Position numbers and translations under genes: made by a program
The notes under the pieces: model-generated
Told to the model about the DNA's origin: nothing
Databases searched by the model: none
Seen by the model: only the letters and a program-made list of their open reading frames with translations
Shown here: positions 1 through 9,094 of the stretch, in pieces
Numbering within the stretch: the first letter of the stretch is position 1
How the letters are laid out: every line of letters begins with the position of its first letter
NCBI GenBank assembly: GCA_913061435.1
Contig: CAJXUK010000004.1
Span: forward strand, 57,295 to 121,294
Source of the DNA: an uncultured Thalassolituus sp.
Lineage (GTDB): Bacteria > Pseudomonadota > Gammaproteobacteria > Pseudomonadales > Oceanobacteraceae
Length of the DNA: 64,000 bases
Direction of reading: 5' to 3'

Positions 1-276
1 GAAGACGCCGAGCAAATCGCTGAAGTTTTGAAAAATACGCCGTGTAAAATTAACTTAATTCCGTTCAACCCATTTCCTAACTCAGGGTATGAGCGTCCAA
101 GTAATAATCGTGTGTATCGTTTCCGTGATTTATTGCATGAGCGTGGTTTTATTGTCACTATTCGATCCACTCGTGGTGATGATATTGATGCCGCTTGCGG
201 ACAGTTAGTTGGGCAGGTGGCCGATAGAACACGCCGACAACAAAAATACATCGATTTACATCAGGTTAACGAATAA
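1..276 (+). CDS. rlmN: 23S rRNA (adenine2503-C2)-methyltransferase RlmN, C-terminal part (truncated by window start)
   Basis: Frame 1 reads [69 protein letters not shown], characteristic RlmN C-terminus; followed by pilW-ispG as usual. Confidence 0.95.
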   Translation, partial: EDAEQIAEVLKNTPCKINLIPFNPFPNSGYERPSNNRVYRFRDLLHERGFIVTIRSTRGDDIDAACGQLVGQVADRTRRQQKYIDLHQVNE

Positions 277-289
277 AGGATATTCGAAC

Positions 290-1060
290 ATGAAGTCTTT
301 ACCGCTGATCGCTTTATTGTGCAGTAGTTTTTTGCTTTCGGCTTGTGTCACTACCGTTGAGAGCCGCTTAACACGTAAAGCTGATCCAGAAAAAGCAGTT
401 GATAATTATACTCAACTTGGCCTTGGATACATTCAGCAAGGGCGATTTGATCGTGCCCGCGCTCGTATTAATCGAGCGCTGGAGATTAATCCAAAATATG
501 CCCCTGCCAATAATGCCATGGCGCTGTTGCTGCAGTCTGAGCGCGAACCAGAATTGGCAGAAGAGTATTTTTTGAAAAGTATCGATCTTGATAGTGATTT
601 TAGCCAAGGTCAATACAATTACGGCATGTTTTTAATGCGTAATGATCGTTTTGATAAAGCGTGTTACCACTTAAATAATGCGGCTCAAGATGTTGAGTAT
701 CAGCAACGCGGTAAGGCGTTTCAAAATTTAGGCCTTTGTTATTATCGCGCGGGTAAAATCGACTTAGCGATTACAACTTATGAACGCATGTTAAAAGTAC
801 AGCGCTTTAATGCGCCGGTATTGGTTAACCTTTCGACGCTGTTGTACGAAAAAGAGCGTTTCGATGATGCACAGCAATATTTTAATCGTTTTACTCGCTT
901 AGTTAATCGTCAAAAAAGTCAGCATTCTGCTAACTCACTTTGGTTAGGTATTCGCTTAGCGCGGGTGAATAAAAATTCATCAGAAGAAGAAAGGTTAGCG
1001 CAAGCTTTACAAGCTAATTTTCCAGATTCAGAAGAGTACAAGCGCTTTCAATCTTTTTAA
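290..1060 (+). CDS. pilW: Type IV pilus biogenesis/stability TPR lipoprotein PilW/PilF
   Basis: Lipobox LLSAC after ATG at 290, TPR repeats, position between rlmN and ispG. Confidence 0.88.
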   Translation: MKSLPLIALLCSSFLLSACVTTVESRLTRKADPEKAVDNYTQLGLGYIQQGRFDRARARINRALEINPKYAPANNAMALLLQSEREPELAEEYFLKSIDLDSDFSQGQYNYGMFLMRNDRFDKACYHLNNAAQDVEYQQRGKAFQNLGLCYYRAGKIDLAITTYERMLKVQRFNAPVLVNLSTLLYEKERFDDAQQYFNRFTRLVNRQKSQHSANSLWLGIRLARVNKNSSEEERLAQALQANFPDSEEYKRFQSF

Positions 1061-1125
1061 AAGTGCAGTGCAGAAAAAATAACGAATTTTATTATTAATT
1101 GATCTATAGGTAACGGCAGCCAGTT

Positions 1126-2247
1126 ATGAGTATTCATTCGCATTCACCGATAGTTAGACGCAAAAGCCGTAAAATTTGGGTAGGTAATGTACCGGTAGGC
1201 GGAGATGCGCCTATTTCTGTGCAAACCATGACGAATACACAAACCGAAGACGTTGCTGCCACGGTTGCGCAAATTCAGCGTGCGCAAGACGCCGGTGTTG
1301 ATATTGTTCGTGTATCGGTACCTTCTATGGAGGCCGCTGATGCTTTTGGTGAAATCAAAAAGTTGGTTTCTGTGCCATTAGTTGCTGATATCCATTTTGA
1401 TTATAAAATTGCTTTAAAAGTTGCTGATTTAGGGGTCGATTGTTTACGTATCAACCCGGGTAATATTGGCCGCGAAGATCGTATTCGTGAAGTAGTGGCG
1501 GCGGCTCGTCATAACGGTATTCCTATTCGAATCGGTGTTAATGCGGGTTCGCTAGAAAAAGATTTGCAGGTTAAGTACGGTGAGCCAACTCCCGATGCGC
1601 TTGTTGAATCGGCAATGCGTCATATCGATATTTTAGATCGGATGAATTTTCCAGACTTTAAACTCAGCCTTAAAGCCTCGGATATTTTTATGACAGTAGC
1701 AGCTTATCGCAAAATTGCCGGTCAAATTGAACAACCATTGCATTTGGGTATTACCGAAGCGGGCGGTTTACGTGGCGGTACGGTTAAGTCGTCTATTGGT
1801 TTAGGTTTGTTAATGTTTGACGGCATTGGCGATACCATTCGCGTGTCGTTAGCCGCTGACCCAGTAGAAGAAGTAAAAGTCGGTTGGGATATGTTGAAGT
1901 CGTTAAAGTTGCGTTCTCGCGGTGTTAACTTTATTGCTTGCCCTTCATGTTCGCGCCAAAACTTTGATGTGATTAAGACCATGAACGAATTAGAAAATCG
2001 GTTAGAAGATATTCGAGTGCCGATCGATGTCGCCATTATTGGTTGTGTGGTTAATGGCCCAGGTGAAGCAAAAGAAGTGGATGTAGGTTTAACCGGTGGT
2101 TCGCCAAATAATTTGATTTATATTGATGGTAAACCGGCAGAAAAGTTGAAAAATGATAATTTGCTAGACGGTCTAGAAGCGATTGTTAGAGAAGGTGTTG
2201 CTAAAAAAGAGCAAGCATTAAAAGACGTAATTGTGTCTGATAGTTAA
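1126..2247 (+). CDS. ispG: 4-hydroxy-3-methylbut-2-en-1-yl diphosphate synthase (flavodoxin)
   Basis: [30 protein letters not shown]...[11 protein letters not shown]...[10 protein letters not shown] motifs. Confidence 0.98.
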   Translation: MSIHSHSPIVRRKSRKIWVGNVPVGGDAPISVQTMTNTQTEDVAATVAQIQRAQDAGVDIVRVSVPSMEAADAFGEIKKLVSVPLVADIHFDYKIALKVADLGVDCLRINPGNIGREDRIREVVAAARHNGIPIRIGVNAGSLEKDLQVKYGEPTPDALVESAMRHIDILDRMNFPDFKLSLKASDIFMTVAAYRKIAGQIEQPLHLGITEAGGLRGGTVKSSIGLGLLMFDGIGDTIRVSLAADPVEEVKVGWDMLKSLKLRSRGVNFIACPSCSRQNFDVIKTMNELENRLEDIRVPIDVAIIGCVVNGPGEAKEVDVGLTGGSPNNLIYIDGKPAEKLKNDNLLDGLEAIVREGVAKKEQALKDVIVSDS

Positions 2248-2295
2248 AACGTCGAAAATAGTTAAAACGTCGAAAGCAGTTAAGACCTCGAAAGA
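2242..2295. repeat. 18-bp tandem repeat, 3 imperfect copies overlapping the ispG stop codon
   Basis: agttaaaacgtcgaaaat / agttaaaacgtcgaaagc / agttaagacctcgaaaga. Confidence 0.9.
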
Positions 2296-2321
2296 ATAGA
2301 ATTTAATAGAAGGAAAATCTC

Positions 2322-3608
2322 TTGGCGAACAAGAAGATTAAAGCCATTCGTGGCATGAATGATGTTTTACCCAGCCAAACCCCAGTGTGGCAATATTTTG
2401 AAAGCCGTGTGCAAGCGGTATTAGCCGGCTACGGTTATCAAGAAATTCGTATGCCAATCGTTGAGCAAACACATCTTTTTAAGCGCTCTATTGGTGAAGT
2501 TACCGATATTGTTGAAAAAGAAATGTACACGTTTGAGGATCGTAACGGTGATAGCTTAACTTTGCGCCCAGAAGGTACTGCAAGTTGTGTGCGTGCCTGC
2601 GAAGAGCATTCTTTATTAAGCAATAATCAAAGCCAGCGCTTGTGGTATTTAGGGCCGATGTTTCGCCACGAACGCCCGCAAAAAGGTCGCTATCGTCAAT
2701 TTTTTCAAATTGGTGTTGAAACCTTTGGCATGGCAACCCCCGATATTGATGCAGAAGTTATTTTATTAACCGCACGCTTGTGGCAAAAGTTGGGTATTCA
2801 AGATGCGGTTGAACTGCAACTGAATACTATTGGTAGTGCGCAAACGCGTATCGATTATAAAGCGGCTTTGGTTGAATTTTTAACACCGGTTAAAGATCAG
2901 TTAGACGAAGACAGTCAACGTCGTTTGGCTACAAACCCATTACGCATTTTGGATTCAAAAGACCAAAATACTCAGCAGTTACTGAATAATGCGCCACAGC
3001 TGCACGATTATTTAGATGATGAAAGTCGTGAGCACTTTGCTAAGTTAACGCAAATGCTAGACGCTGCAGGGGTTGCTTATCAAATTAATCAGCGCTTGGT
3101 TCGTGGCTTAGATTATTATGGTAAAACCGTGTTTGAATGGGTCACTGATAAACTGGGTTCTCAAGGGACTGTCTGTGCCGGCGGCCGTTATGATGGCTTA
3201 GTTGAACAATTAGGCGGCAAGCCAACCCCAGCAGTGGGTTTTGCTATGGGCGTTGAACGTTTGATTTTATTATTAGAAACGTTAAGTGTTATTCCGCAAG
3301 CGGTGACCACAACCTTAGATGTTTATATAACCGCTTTAGGTGGTGATACCGACCAAGCTGCGTTACTGTTAGCCGATGCTATACGACAACAGCAGCCTCA
3401 GATTAGGGTGCAGTCTCATTGTGGCGGCGGTAGTTATAAAAGCCAAATGAAAAAAGCGCTTAACAGCAGCGCTCGTTTTGTTATCTTGTTAGAAAATGAT
3501 GATATTGATGCTAAGCGAGTGCGTATTAAACCGTTAAATGAAGATGGCGAACAAGTAGAGCTTAGTAATGACACGATTGCTGGCTGGATTGCAGATCAAC
3601 TTGCTTAA
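2322..3608 (+). CDS. hisS: Histidyl-tRNA synthetase (TTG start)
   Basis: [19 protein letters not shown]...[13 protein letters not shown]...[14 protein letters not shown] motifs. Confidence 0.97.
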   Translation: MANKKIKAIRGMNDVLPSQTPVWQYFESRVQAVLAGYGYQEIRMPIVEQTHLFKRSIGEVTDIVEKEMYTFEDRNGDSLTLRPEGTASCVRACEEHSLLSNNQSQRLWYLGPMFRHERPQKGRYRQFFQIGVETFGMATPDIDAEVILLTARLWQKLGIQDAVELQLNTIGSAQTRIDYKAALVEFLTPVKDQLDEDSQRRLATNPLRILDSKDQNTQQLLNNAPQLHDYLDDESREHFAKLTQMLDAAGVAYQINQRLVRGLDYYGKTVFEWVTDKLGSQGTVCAGGRYDGLVEQLGGKPTPAVGFAMGVERLILLLETLSVIPQAVTTTLDVYITALGGDTDQAALLLADAIRQQQPQIRVQSHCGGGSYKSQMKKALNSSARFVILLENDDIDAKRVRIKPLNEDGEQVELSNDTIAGWIADQLA

Positions 3609-3661
3609 ATTAAACTTTAAAATTAAAAATACAATAACAACGTTTTACAGGAGTATGGGGA

Positions 3662-4339
3662 ATGTCTGAAGAGTTAAGAACAGAAGAAGAACAAGTAGAA
3701 GCGATTAAAAATTGGTGGAATGAAAATGGCAAAAGCTTAATTGTCACTGTGGTTGTAGTGTTGTCTGGCTACTTTGGCTGGAACGGTTACCAAGATCATT
3801 TACGCACCCAGGGTGAAGCGGCTTCTAACGTTTATCAGCAGTTGGTTAATAAGGCGACTAAGCCTAATTCGGAACAAACTGAAGCCGATAAAACAGAACT
3901 TGAAAGCCTAGCGGCGCAGTTGAAAACAGAATTCCCTGGCAGCTTGTATGCTCAATTTGGTGGTTTGTATCTGGCTAAATTTGCTATTGATGCCAACAAC
4001 TTTGAAGGTGCAGCAGCAGAGTTACAAGGCCTTGTTGATGCCGCTGAAAAAGGCCCTGTTACTTATATTGCCCAAGTACGTTTAGCACGTGTATTAATTC
4101 AGCTAGAAAAGTTTGATGAAGCACTGGCCCTAGTAAACACGACTCCAGATGCCTCTTTTACTGCGCAATATGAAGAGGTTAAAGGTGATGCTTTATTTGC
4201 CAAAGGCGAAGCTACTAAAGCGTTAACGGCTTATCAAAAAGCCCGTTCTGCAGCCACAGCTTTGGGTATTAATACACAAGCTTTACAGCGCAAGATCGAT
4301 GATCTTGCCGGTGTCTCTGTTGTTAATGCGGATGCTTAA
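3662..4339 (+). CDS. yfgM: YfgM-like TPR protein (ancillary SecYEG translocon subunit family)
   Basis: Single N-terminal TM anchor, TPR-like C-terminal region, position hisS-yfgM-bamB. Confidence 0.9.
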   Translation: MSEELRTEEEQVEAIKNWWNENGKSLIVTVVVVLSGYFGWNGYQDHLRTQGEAASNVYQQLVNKATKPNSEQTEADKTELESLAAQLKTEFPGSLYAQFGGLYLAKFAIDANNFEGAAAELQGLVDAAEKGPVTYIAQVRLARVLIQLEKFDEALALVNTTPDASFTAQYEEVKGDALFAKGEATKALTAYQKARSAATALGINTQALQRKIDDLAGVSVVNADA

Positions 4340-4342
4340 TTA

Positions 4343-5575
4343 ATGATGTTGAAAGTAATCGCTATTGCCTTAACCACTGTCTTCTTAGCGGCTTGTAGTA
4401 GCCAAGAAACTAAAACAGACAGTGCTGAAGTCGAACTAGAAAGTGGCCCATTAGCGCTAACTGCGTTTAACGAAAGCGTCGATATTGATATTGTTTGGCG
4501 TCGTTCACTGGGTAAAGGTTCAGGGTCTAAAAATATACGTTTGCGTCCACAAGTAAGTGGTTCAAATGTGTATATGGCAGATTACAATGGCCTGCTTTTA
4601 TCGCTAGAGCTAAGCACTGGTAATAAAGTTTGGTCGCAAAAATTTGATCAAAAAATATCCAGTGGTGTTGTTGTTGTTGATGACAATCTTTACATCGCCA
4701 CTCAAGACGGCTCATTACACAGCATTGATAAAAACAATGGCGAAGTACAATGGTCGCAGGCGTTAAGCAGTGAAAGTATTGCGCCGGTTGTAGCGGATGC
4801 CAACCAAGTGTTCATTCGAACGATCGACGGTCGTTTAACGGCGTTTGATCGACAGACAGGTAAGCAAAATTGGACCTATGAAGCGGCACTGCCGGTATTG
4901 TCGGTACACGGAACGGGTTCGCCTGTGCTGTTACAATCGTTAGTGATAACCGGCTTTGCCAATGGCAAGTTAGTGGCGGTGGATAAAGAATTAGGCATAC
5001 CACGTTGGAGTAAGCGTTTGGCAATTCCTCAAGGTCGCTCTGAATTAGAGCGTTTGGTTGACTTAGACGGCACGCCCTTGATTGAAGAAGGGGTCATCTA
5101 TGCGACTGCTTACCATGGTAAACTGGCCGCGATTGGTTTTGATGGTTCAACCCAGTGGGAAACTGAGCTGTCCAGTTATTTTGGCCCAGCGTTAGGTTTG
5201 GGTAATTTGTACATCACTCGTGATGATGATCATGTACAAGCGTATGATCAATTAAATGGAGCTTCTGTTTGGAGCCAACCAGCACTGCAAGGACGTTTTT
5301 TAAACCAGCCTGTCAAACACGAAAATTACGTTGTGGTTGCCGACTTTGAAGGTTATGTGCATGTATTAGCGCAAGTTGATGGCGAAATAATAGGTCGGTT
5401 AAGTGTCCGCCCTAGACCTTTGCACATGACCTTGCCAAATCAGCCAGAGATGATCAACTGGCGTCCTTTGCGTGGCAAAGATTTTGGTATCCGTAGTGTG
5501 ATGCAATCGACCCCAAAAGGTCTGCTAGCCTATACCAATGCGGGTGAATTGCTGCTTTTGCAGCTAGCTAACTAA
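4343..5575 (+). CDS. bamB: Outer membrane assembly lipoprotein BamB
   Basis: Lipobox FLAAC, PQQ-like beta-propeller repeats, synteny with yfgM and der. Confidence 0.94.
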   Translation: MMLKVIAIALTTVFLAACSSQETKTDSAEVELESGPLALTAFNESVDIDIVWRRSLGKGSGSKNIRLRPQVSGSNVYMADYNGLLLSLELSTGNKVWSQKFDQKISSGVVVVDDNLYIATQDGSLHSIDKNNGEVQWSQALSSESIAPVVADANQVFIRTIDGRLTAFDRQTGKQNWTYEAALPVLSVHGTGSPVLLQSLVITGFANGKLVAVDKELGIPRWSKRLAIPQGRSELERLVDLDGTPLIEEGVIYATAYHGKLAAIGFDGSTQWETELSSYFGPALGLGNLYITRDDDHVQAYDQLNGASVWSQPALQGRFLNQPVKHENYVVVADFEGYVHVLAQVDGEIIGRLSVRPRPLHMTLPNQPEMINWRPLRGKDFGIRSVMQSTPKGLLAYTNAGELLLLQLAN

Positions 5576-5620
5576 CTCGGTTAGTCAGTAAGTATTTGAA
5601 GACAAGATAACTAAATTATT

Positions 5621-7138
5621 ATGGTTCCTGTAATTGCCCTTGTAGGGCGTCCCAATGTTGGGAAATCCACCTTATTTAATCGCTTAACCAAGACCCGTGA
5701 TGCCTTGGTAGCGGAAATTGCGGGTTTGACCCGCGATCGTAAATACGGTGAAGGCCAAATCGGCGACGAGCCTTTCATTGTGATTGATACGGCGGGTATC
5801 AGTGGCGAAGAAGTGGGTATTGATGCCGAAATGGCTTCTCAGTCGTTTTTAGCCATAGAAGAAGCCGATATCGTCTTATTTATGGTGGACGCTCAGTCAG
5901 GGATCATTCACGCCGATCATCTGCTTGCAGACTATTTGCGTAAAAAAGGCAAAGAAGCTTACGTGATCGCCAATAAAATTGACGGTCGCAACCCCGATGT
6001 GGTGTTAGCCGAATTCTATGAGTTGGGTATGGGCGAACCTATCCCAATTGCGGCGGCGCATAACCGCGGTATTAATACATTGATCGAGCATGTATTGAAT
6101 GAGCTGCATGGGCCAAAAGAAGTAGAACCGGAGCGTGAGCTTACCGGCTACGAAGAATGGGAACAGCTTTACGGTGAAAAAGAAGACGTTATTGACGTTA
6201 AAACTCAGCACGAAGAGTTAAACGTTAAGGGCGTTAAAATTGCCATCGTTGGTCGTCCAAACGTGGGCAAGTCAACCTTGATTAACCGTTTCTTGGGTGA
6301 AGAGCGTGTTGTGGTCTATGACCAAGCGGGCACCACTCGCGACAGCGTTTATATTCCTTACGAGCGTCACGGCCAAGATTATACCTTGATCGACACCGCC
6401 GGTATCCGCCGTCGTAAAAGCATTACCGAAGCGGCCGAAAAATTCTCCATCATTAAAACTTTGCAGGCGATTCAAGATTGTCATGTGTGTGTATTAGTGT
6501 TGGATGCTCGCGATGGTATTGTTGAGCAAGACCTTCACATGCTGAGCTTTATCTTAAATGCTGGTCGCGCCTTGGTTATTGCTATTAATAAATGGGATGG
6601 CATGACCGCTGAAGATCGTGAAAGCGTGAAAAAAGAGTTGGATCGTCGCTTAGAATTTATTACGTATGCCGATATTCACTTTATTTCGGCCTTGCACGGT
6701 ACTAACGTAGGTAATTTATATCAGTCGGTTGATAAAGCCTACGCTTCTGCCATGGCTAAGTGGTCTACCAGCCAGCTTACCCGTTTGTTAGAAGACATGG
6801 TTAAGAACCATCAACCTCCTATGATTAATGGACGTCGGGTCAAGTTACGTTATGCTCACCAAGGTGGCTCTAATCCACCAATTTTAGTGGTTCACGGTAC
6901 TCAAACAGACAAGTTAACTGATGCTTATAAGCGTTATTTAGCCAATACTTATCGCCGTGTTTTGAATATTCATGGTACGCCGATTCAAATGAACTTTAAA
7001 AGTGCAGAGAATCCATTTTCTGAAAAGAAAGACGGTCCTTCATTGCACCGTATTAGTGAAAAGAAAATGGAGCGTACTAAAAATATTCGCGCCATTAAGA
7101 AAGAAAAGGCCCGTAAGTTACGAGCCAAAAAGCGTTAA
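5621..7138 (+). CDS. der: Ribosome biogenesis GTPase Der (EngA)
   Basis: Two GTPase domains ([15 protein letters not shown] and [15 protein letters not shown]), KH-like C-terminus. Confidence 0.98.
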   Translation: MVPVIALVGRPNVGKSTLFNRLTKTRDALVAEIAGLTRDRKYGEGQIGDEPFIVIDTAGISGEEVGIDAEMASQSFLAIEEADIVLFMVDAQSGIIHADHLLADYLRKKGKEAYVIANKIDGRNPDVVLAEFYELGMGEPIPIAAAHNRGINTLIEHVLNELHGPKEVEPERELTGYEEWEQLYGEKEDVIDVKTQHEELNVKGVKIAIVGRPNVGKSTLINRFLGEERVVVYDQAGTTRDSVYIPYERHGQDYTLIDTAGIRRRKSITEAAEKFSIIKTLQAIQDCHVCVLVLDARDGIVEQDLHMLSFILNAGRALVIAINKWDGMTAEDRESVKKELDRRLEFITYADIHFISALHGTNVGNLYQSVDKAYASAMAKWSTSQLTRLLEDMVKNHQPPMINGRRVKLRYAHQGGSNPPILVVHGTQTDKLTDAYKRYLANTYRRVLNIHGTPIQMNFKSAENPFSEKKDGPSLHRISEKKMERTKNIRAIKKEKARKLRAKKR

Positions 7139-7139
7139 G

Positions 7140-7186
7140 CTAAATAGTGTCTTAATAACTAAATAGTGTCTTAATAACTAAATAGT
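7140..7186. repeat. 19-bp tandem repeat (ctaaatagtgtcttaataa, about 2.5 copies) just after der
   Basis: Direct reading: 7140-7158, 7159-7177, partial 7178-7186. Confidence 0.9.
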
Positions 7187-7215
7187 ATAATGTGATAGTA
7201 AAGTATGATGTTTTT

Positions 7216-7255
7216 CCGCATAATTACATTCTGTAACATAAATGTAATTATGTGG
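7216..7255 (+). promoter_or_regulatory. 15-bp inverted repeat with 10-nt loop ending in the Shine-Dalgarno of the 7266 ORF
   Basis: ccgcataattacatt ctgtaacata aatgtaattatgtgg; GGAG SD at 7254-7257. Confidence 0.6.
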
Positions 7256-7265
7256 AGTAACACAA

Positions 7266-8018
7266 GTGAAGCCAGCTAATCTTAATGCCTATTACCTTTT
7301 ATTTCTAAAACTCCCTGCCTTTAAACCAGCCGCTATCAAGCCATTGTTTGTTGCTACACTTTTATTGATATTACTTTCTGTTTCGAGTGCTACTCGTGCC
7401 CAAGTACCAGCTGATCAATTCGTCAATGTTCGTATTTCTAGCCTTCAACTTTTTTCTGCATTTGCTTCTTTTATTTATTTTCAAGGCAACGATAAAAGCT
7501 TGGCAAGGGTTCAAACTGCTCTTCAGAAGGGTGATGCAGCCATAAGTGCTTTGCCTGACAGCGAAACCGAGCTTAAAGATAAATGGCAGCAGATTACAGA
7601 TTACGTAGCCTTTAATAAAAATCATAAATTCGACGGTGTCTCAATGAGTTTAGAGGCTGGCTGGAGTATCCAGCAAAGAGAATTTAATAAAATGATTGAT
7701 CAACGCACCCCCAAAAATCTGACTGGATTGGATGATGTGCAAATTAAAATGGAGATTATTCTGAGTCAGTACATGGGCTACGCGAACTCAACAACCGGCG
7801 GCTATGGTGTGAGTTATGCGCTGGTACCGCTGGAAAAACGCATTAATAGTGTCTCGCAGCAACTTGAAATACTGGCGGATAAGAATCCTGAGTATCAAGA
7901 GTTACAAAAGCGCTGGAATTATATTCAAAACACCTTGTTATCCTATAATTCCAATGTGGCACCCTTTGTGGTTTTGCATACCTTTGAAAAAATGCGCGCG
8001 ATGATTGCTGCGTATTAA
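7266..8018 (+). CDS. Hypothetical exported protein (GTG start)
   Basis: Long ORF, N-terminal hydrophobic signal ending ATRAQ; no family recognised. Confidence 0.7.
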   Translation: MKPANLNAYYLLFLKLPAFKPAAIKPLFVATLLLILLSVSSATRAQVPADQFVNVRISSLQLFSAFASFIYFQGNDKSLARVQTALQKGDAAISALPDSETELKDKWQQITDYVAFNKNHKFDGVSMSLEAGWSIQQREFNKMIDQRTPKNLTGLDDVQIKMEIILSQYMGYANSTTGGYGVSYALVPLEKRINSVSQQLEILADKNPEYQELQKRWNYIQNTLLSYNSNVAPFVVLHTFEKMRAMIAAY

Positions 8019-8062
8019 GTTTTAAATTCAGCAAAGCCATTGGCCATTAAGGTAAGGCGCAA

Positions 8063-8947
8063 TTATTTAATTGCGCGAATACCTTTGCTTTCAATAACAA
8101 TTTTTCGTTCTTTATAAAGTTTGCCTATTGCCATTTTAAAGGCGCGTTTGCTAACCCCAAAATGCATTTCGATCATTTCGGCAGGGCTCTTATCGCTAAG
8201 TGCTAAGAAACCATTACCGGCTTCGACCTTTTGCATAATTTGTTCGGCTAGTCCGCCGACTTTTTGATAACCAATAGGCTGCAGGCTTAAATCTAAGCGT
8301 TTATCGTCGCGCTGCTTACGAATGTAGGCGTCGACCTTTTGACCAACCCGAATCGCTTGGCGAATGTCGCTGTGATGAATTAATCCCCAATATTTATGAT
8401 CAACAATGGCCTTGTAGCCTAGTTCGGTGCGCGCAGCGATAAGAATACGCACTTTATCGCCTGGGTTGTAATGGTCATAAATGGTAGCAACTTCGTCTTT
8501 AATAAAACGGTTTAAGCGGGTTGTTGCAATAATACGATCGGTATTATCGAGGTGCACATATACAATAACGCGCTGACCGACTTCTAGGCGTGATTTTTGT
8601 TCAGCGAAAGGCAAAAATAAATCTTTAACCAAACCCCAGTCTAAAAAAGCGCCCATTTCATTAACGTCGGCGACTTCAAGGTTGGCTACTTGGCCGACGG
8701 TAGCACGAGGCCGCTGGCAGGTCGCGATTACTCGATCTTCGGAATCTAGGTAAATAAATACTTTAACAATGTCGCCGATTTTGCAGTTGTCGGGTACTTG
8801 TTTGTTCGGCAGTAAAATATTGCCAAACTCTCCTGCAATTAACAATGCTCCCATAGGAAGTAGTTCGCCCACTTCTAACGTGGCGTATTTACCGACCAAG
8901 GGGGTTGAGGTTAATTGATTGTTTGCAGGAGGTGTTGAATCTGTCAT
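8063..8947 (-). CDS. CvfB-like S1 RNA-binding domain protein (YitL family)
   Basis: Tandem S1-like modules (MGALLIAGEFGNILLPNKQVP; MGAFLDWGLVKDLFLPFAEQ) and winged-helix C-terminus (FGVSKRAFKMAIGKLYKERKI). Confidence 0.9.
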   Translation of the reverse strand: MTDSTPPANNQLTSTPLVGKYATLEVGELLPMGALLIAGEFGNILLPNKQVPDNCKIGDIVKVFIYLDSEDRVIATCQRPRATVGQVANLEVADVNEMGAFLDWGLVKDLFLPFAEQKSRLEVGQRVIVYVHLDNTDRIIATTRLNRFIKDEVATIYDHYNPGDKVRILIAARTELGYKAIVDHKYWGLIHHSDIRQAIRVGQKVDAYIRKQRDDKRLDLSLQPIGYQKVGGLAEQIMQKVEAGNGFLALSDKSPAEMIEMHFGVSKRAFKMAIGKLYKERKIVIESKGIRAIK

Positions 8948-9016
8948 TTGGAAAGTCCGTATCGGATCACTTAATTAAGGGTATGAAAGAACTCATACAC
9001 TTGAAATTAAGTAGGT

Positions 9017-9047
9017 TAAAAGACACTGATTTCTGCATCAGTGTTTG
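9017..9047 (-). terminator. Probable intrinsic terminator of the M66-like peptidase gene
   Basis: acactgat/atcagtgt stem, 6-nt loop, short T-rich tail on minus strand. Confidence 0.5.
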
Positions 9048-9094
9048 CCGATGGATTATAACAAAGAACACCTGACTTGCTAAGTAATGGATTG

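Noticed and set aside
209-289. Upstream-extended start of pilW at 209
   Set aside because: Overlaps rlmN and precedes the lipoprotein signal; ATG at 290 gives a proper lipobox.
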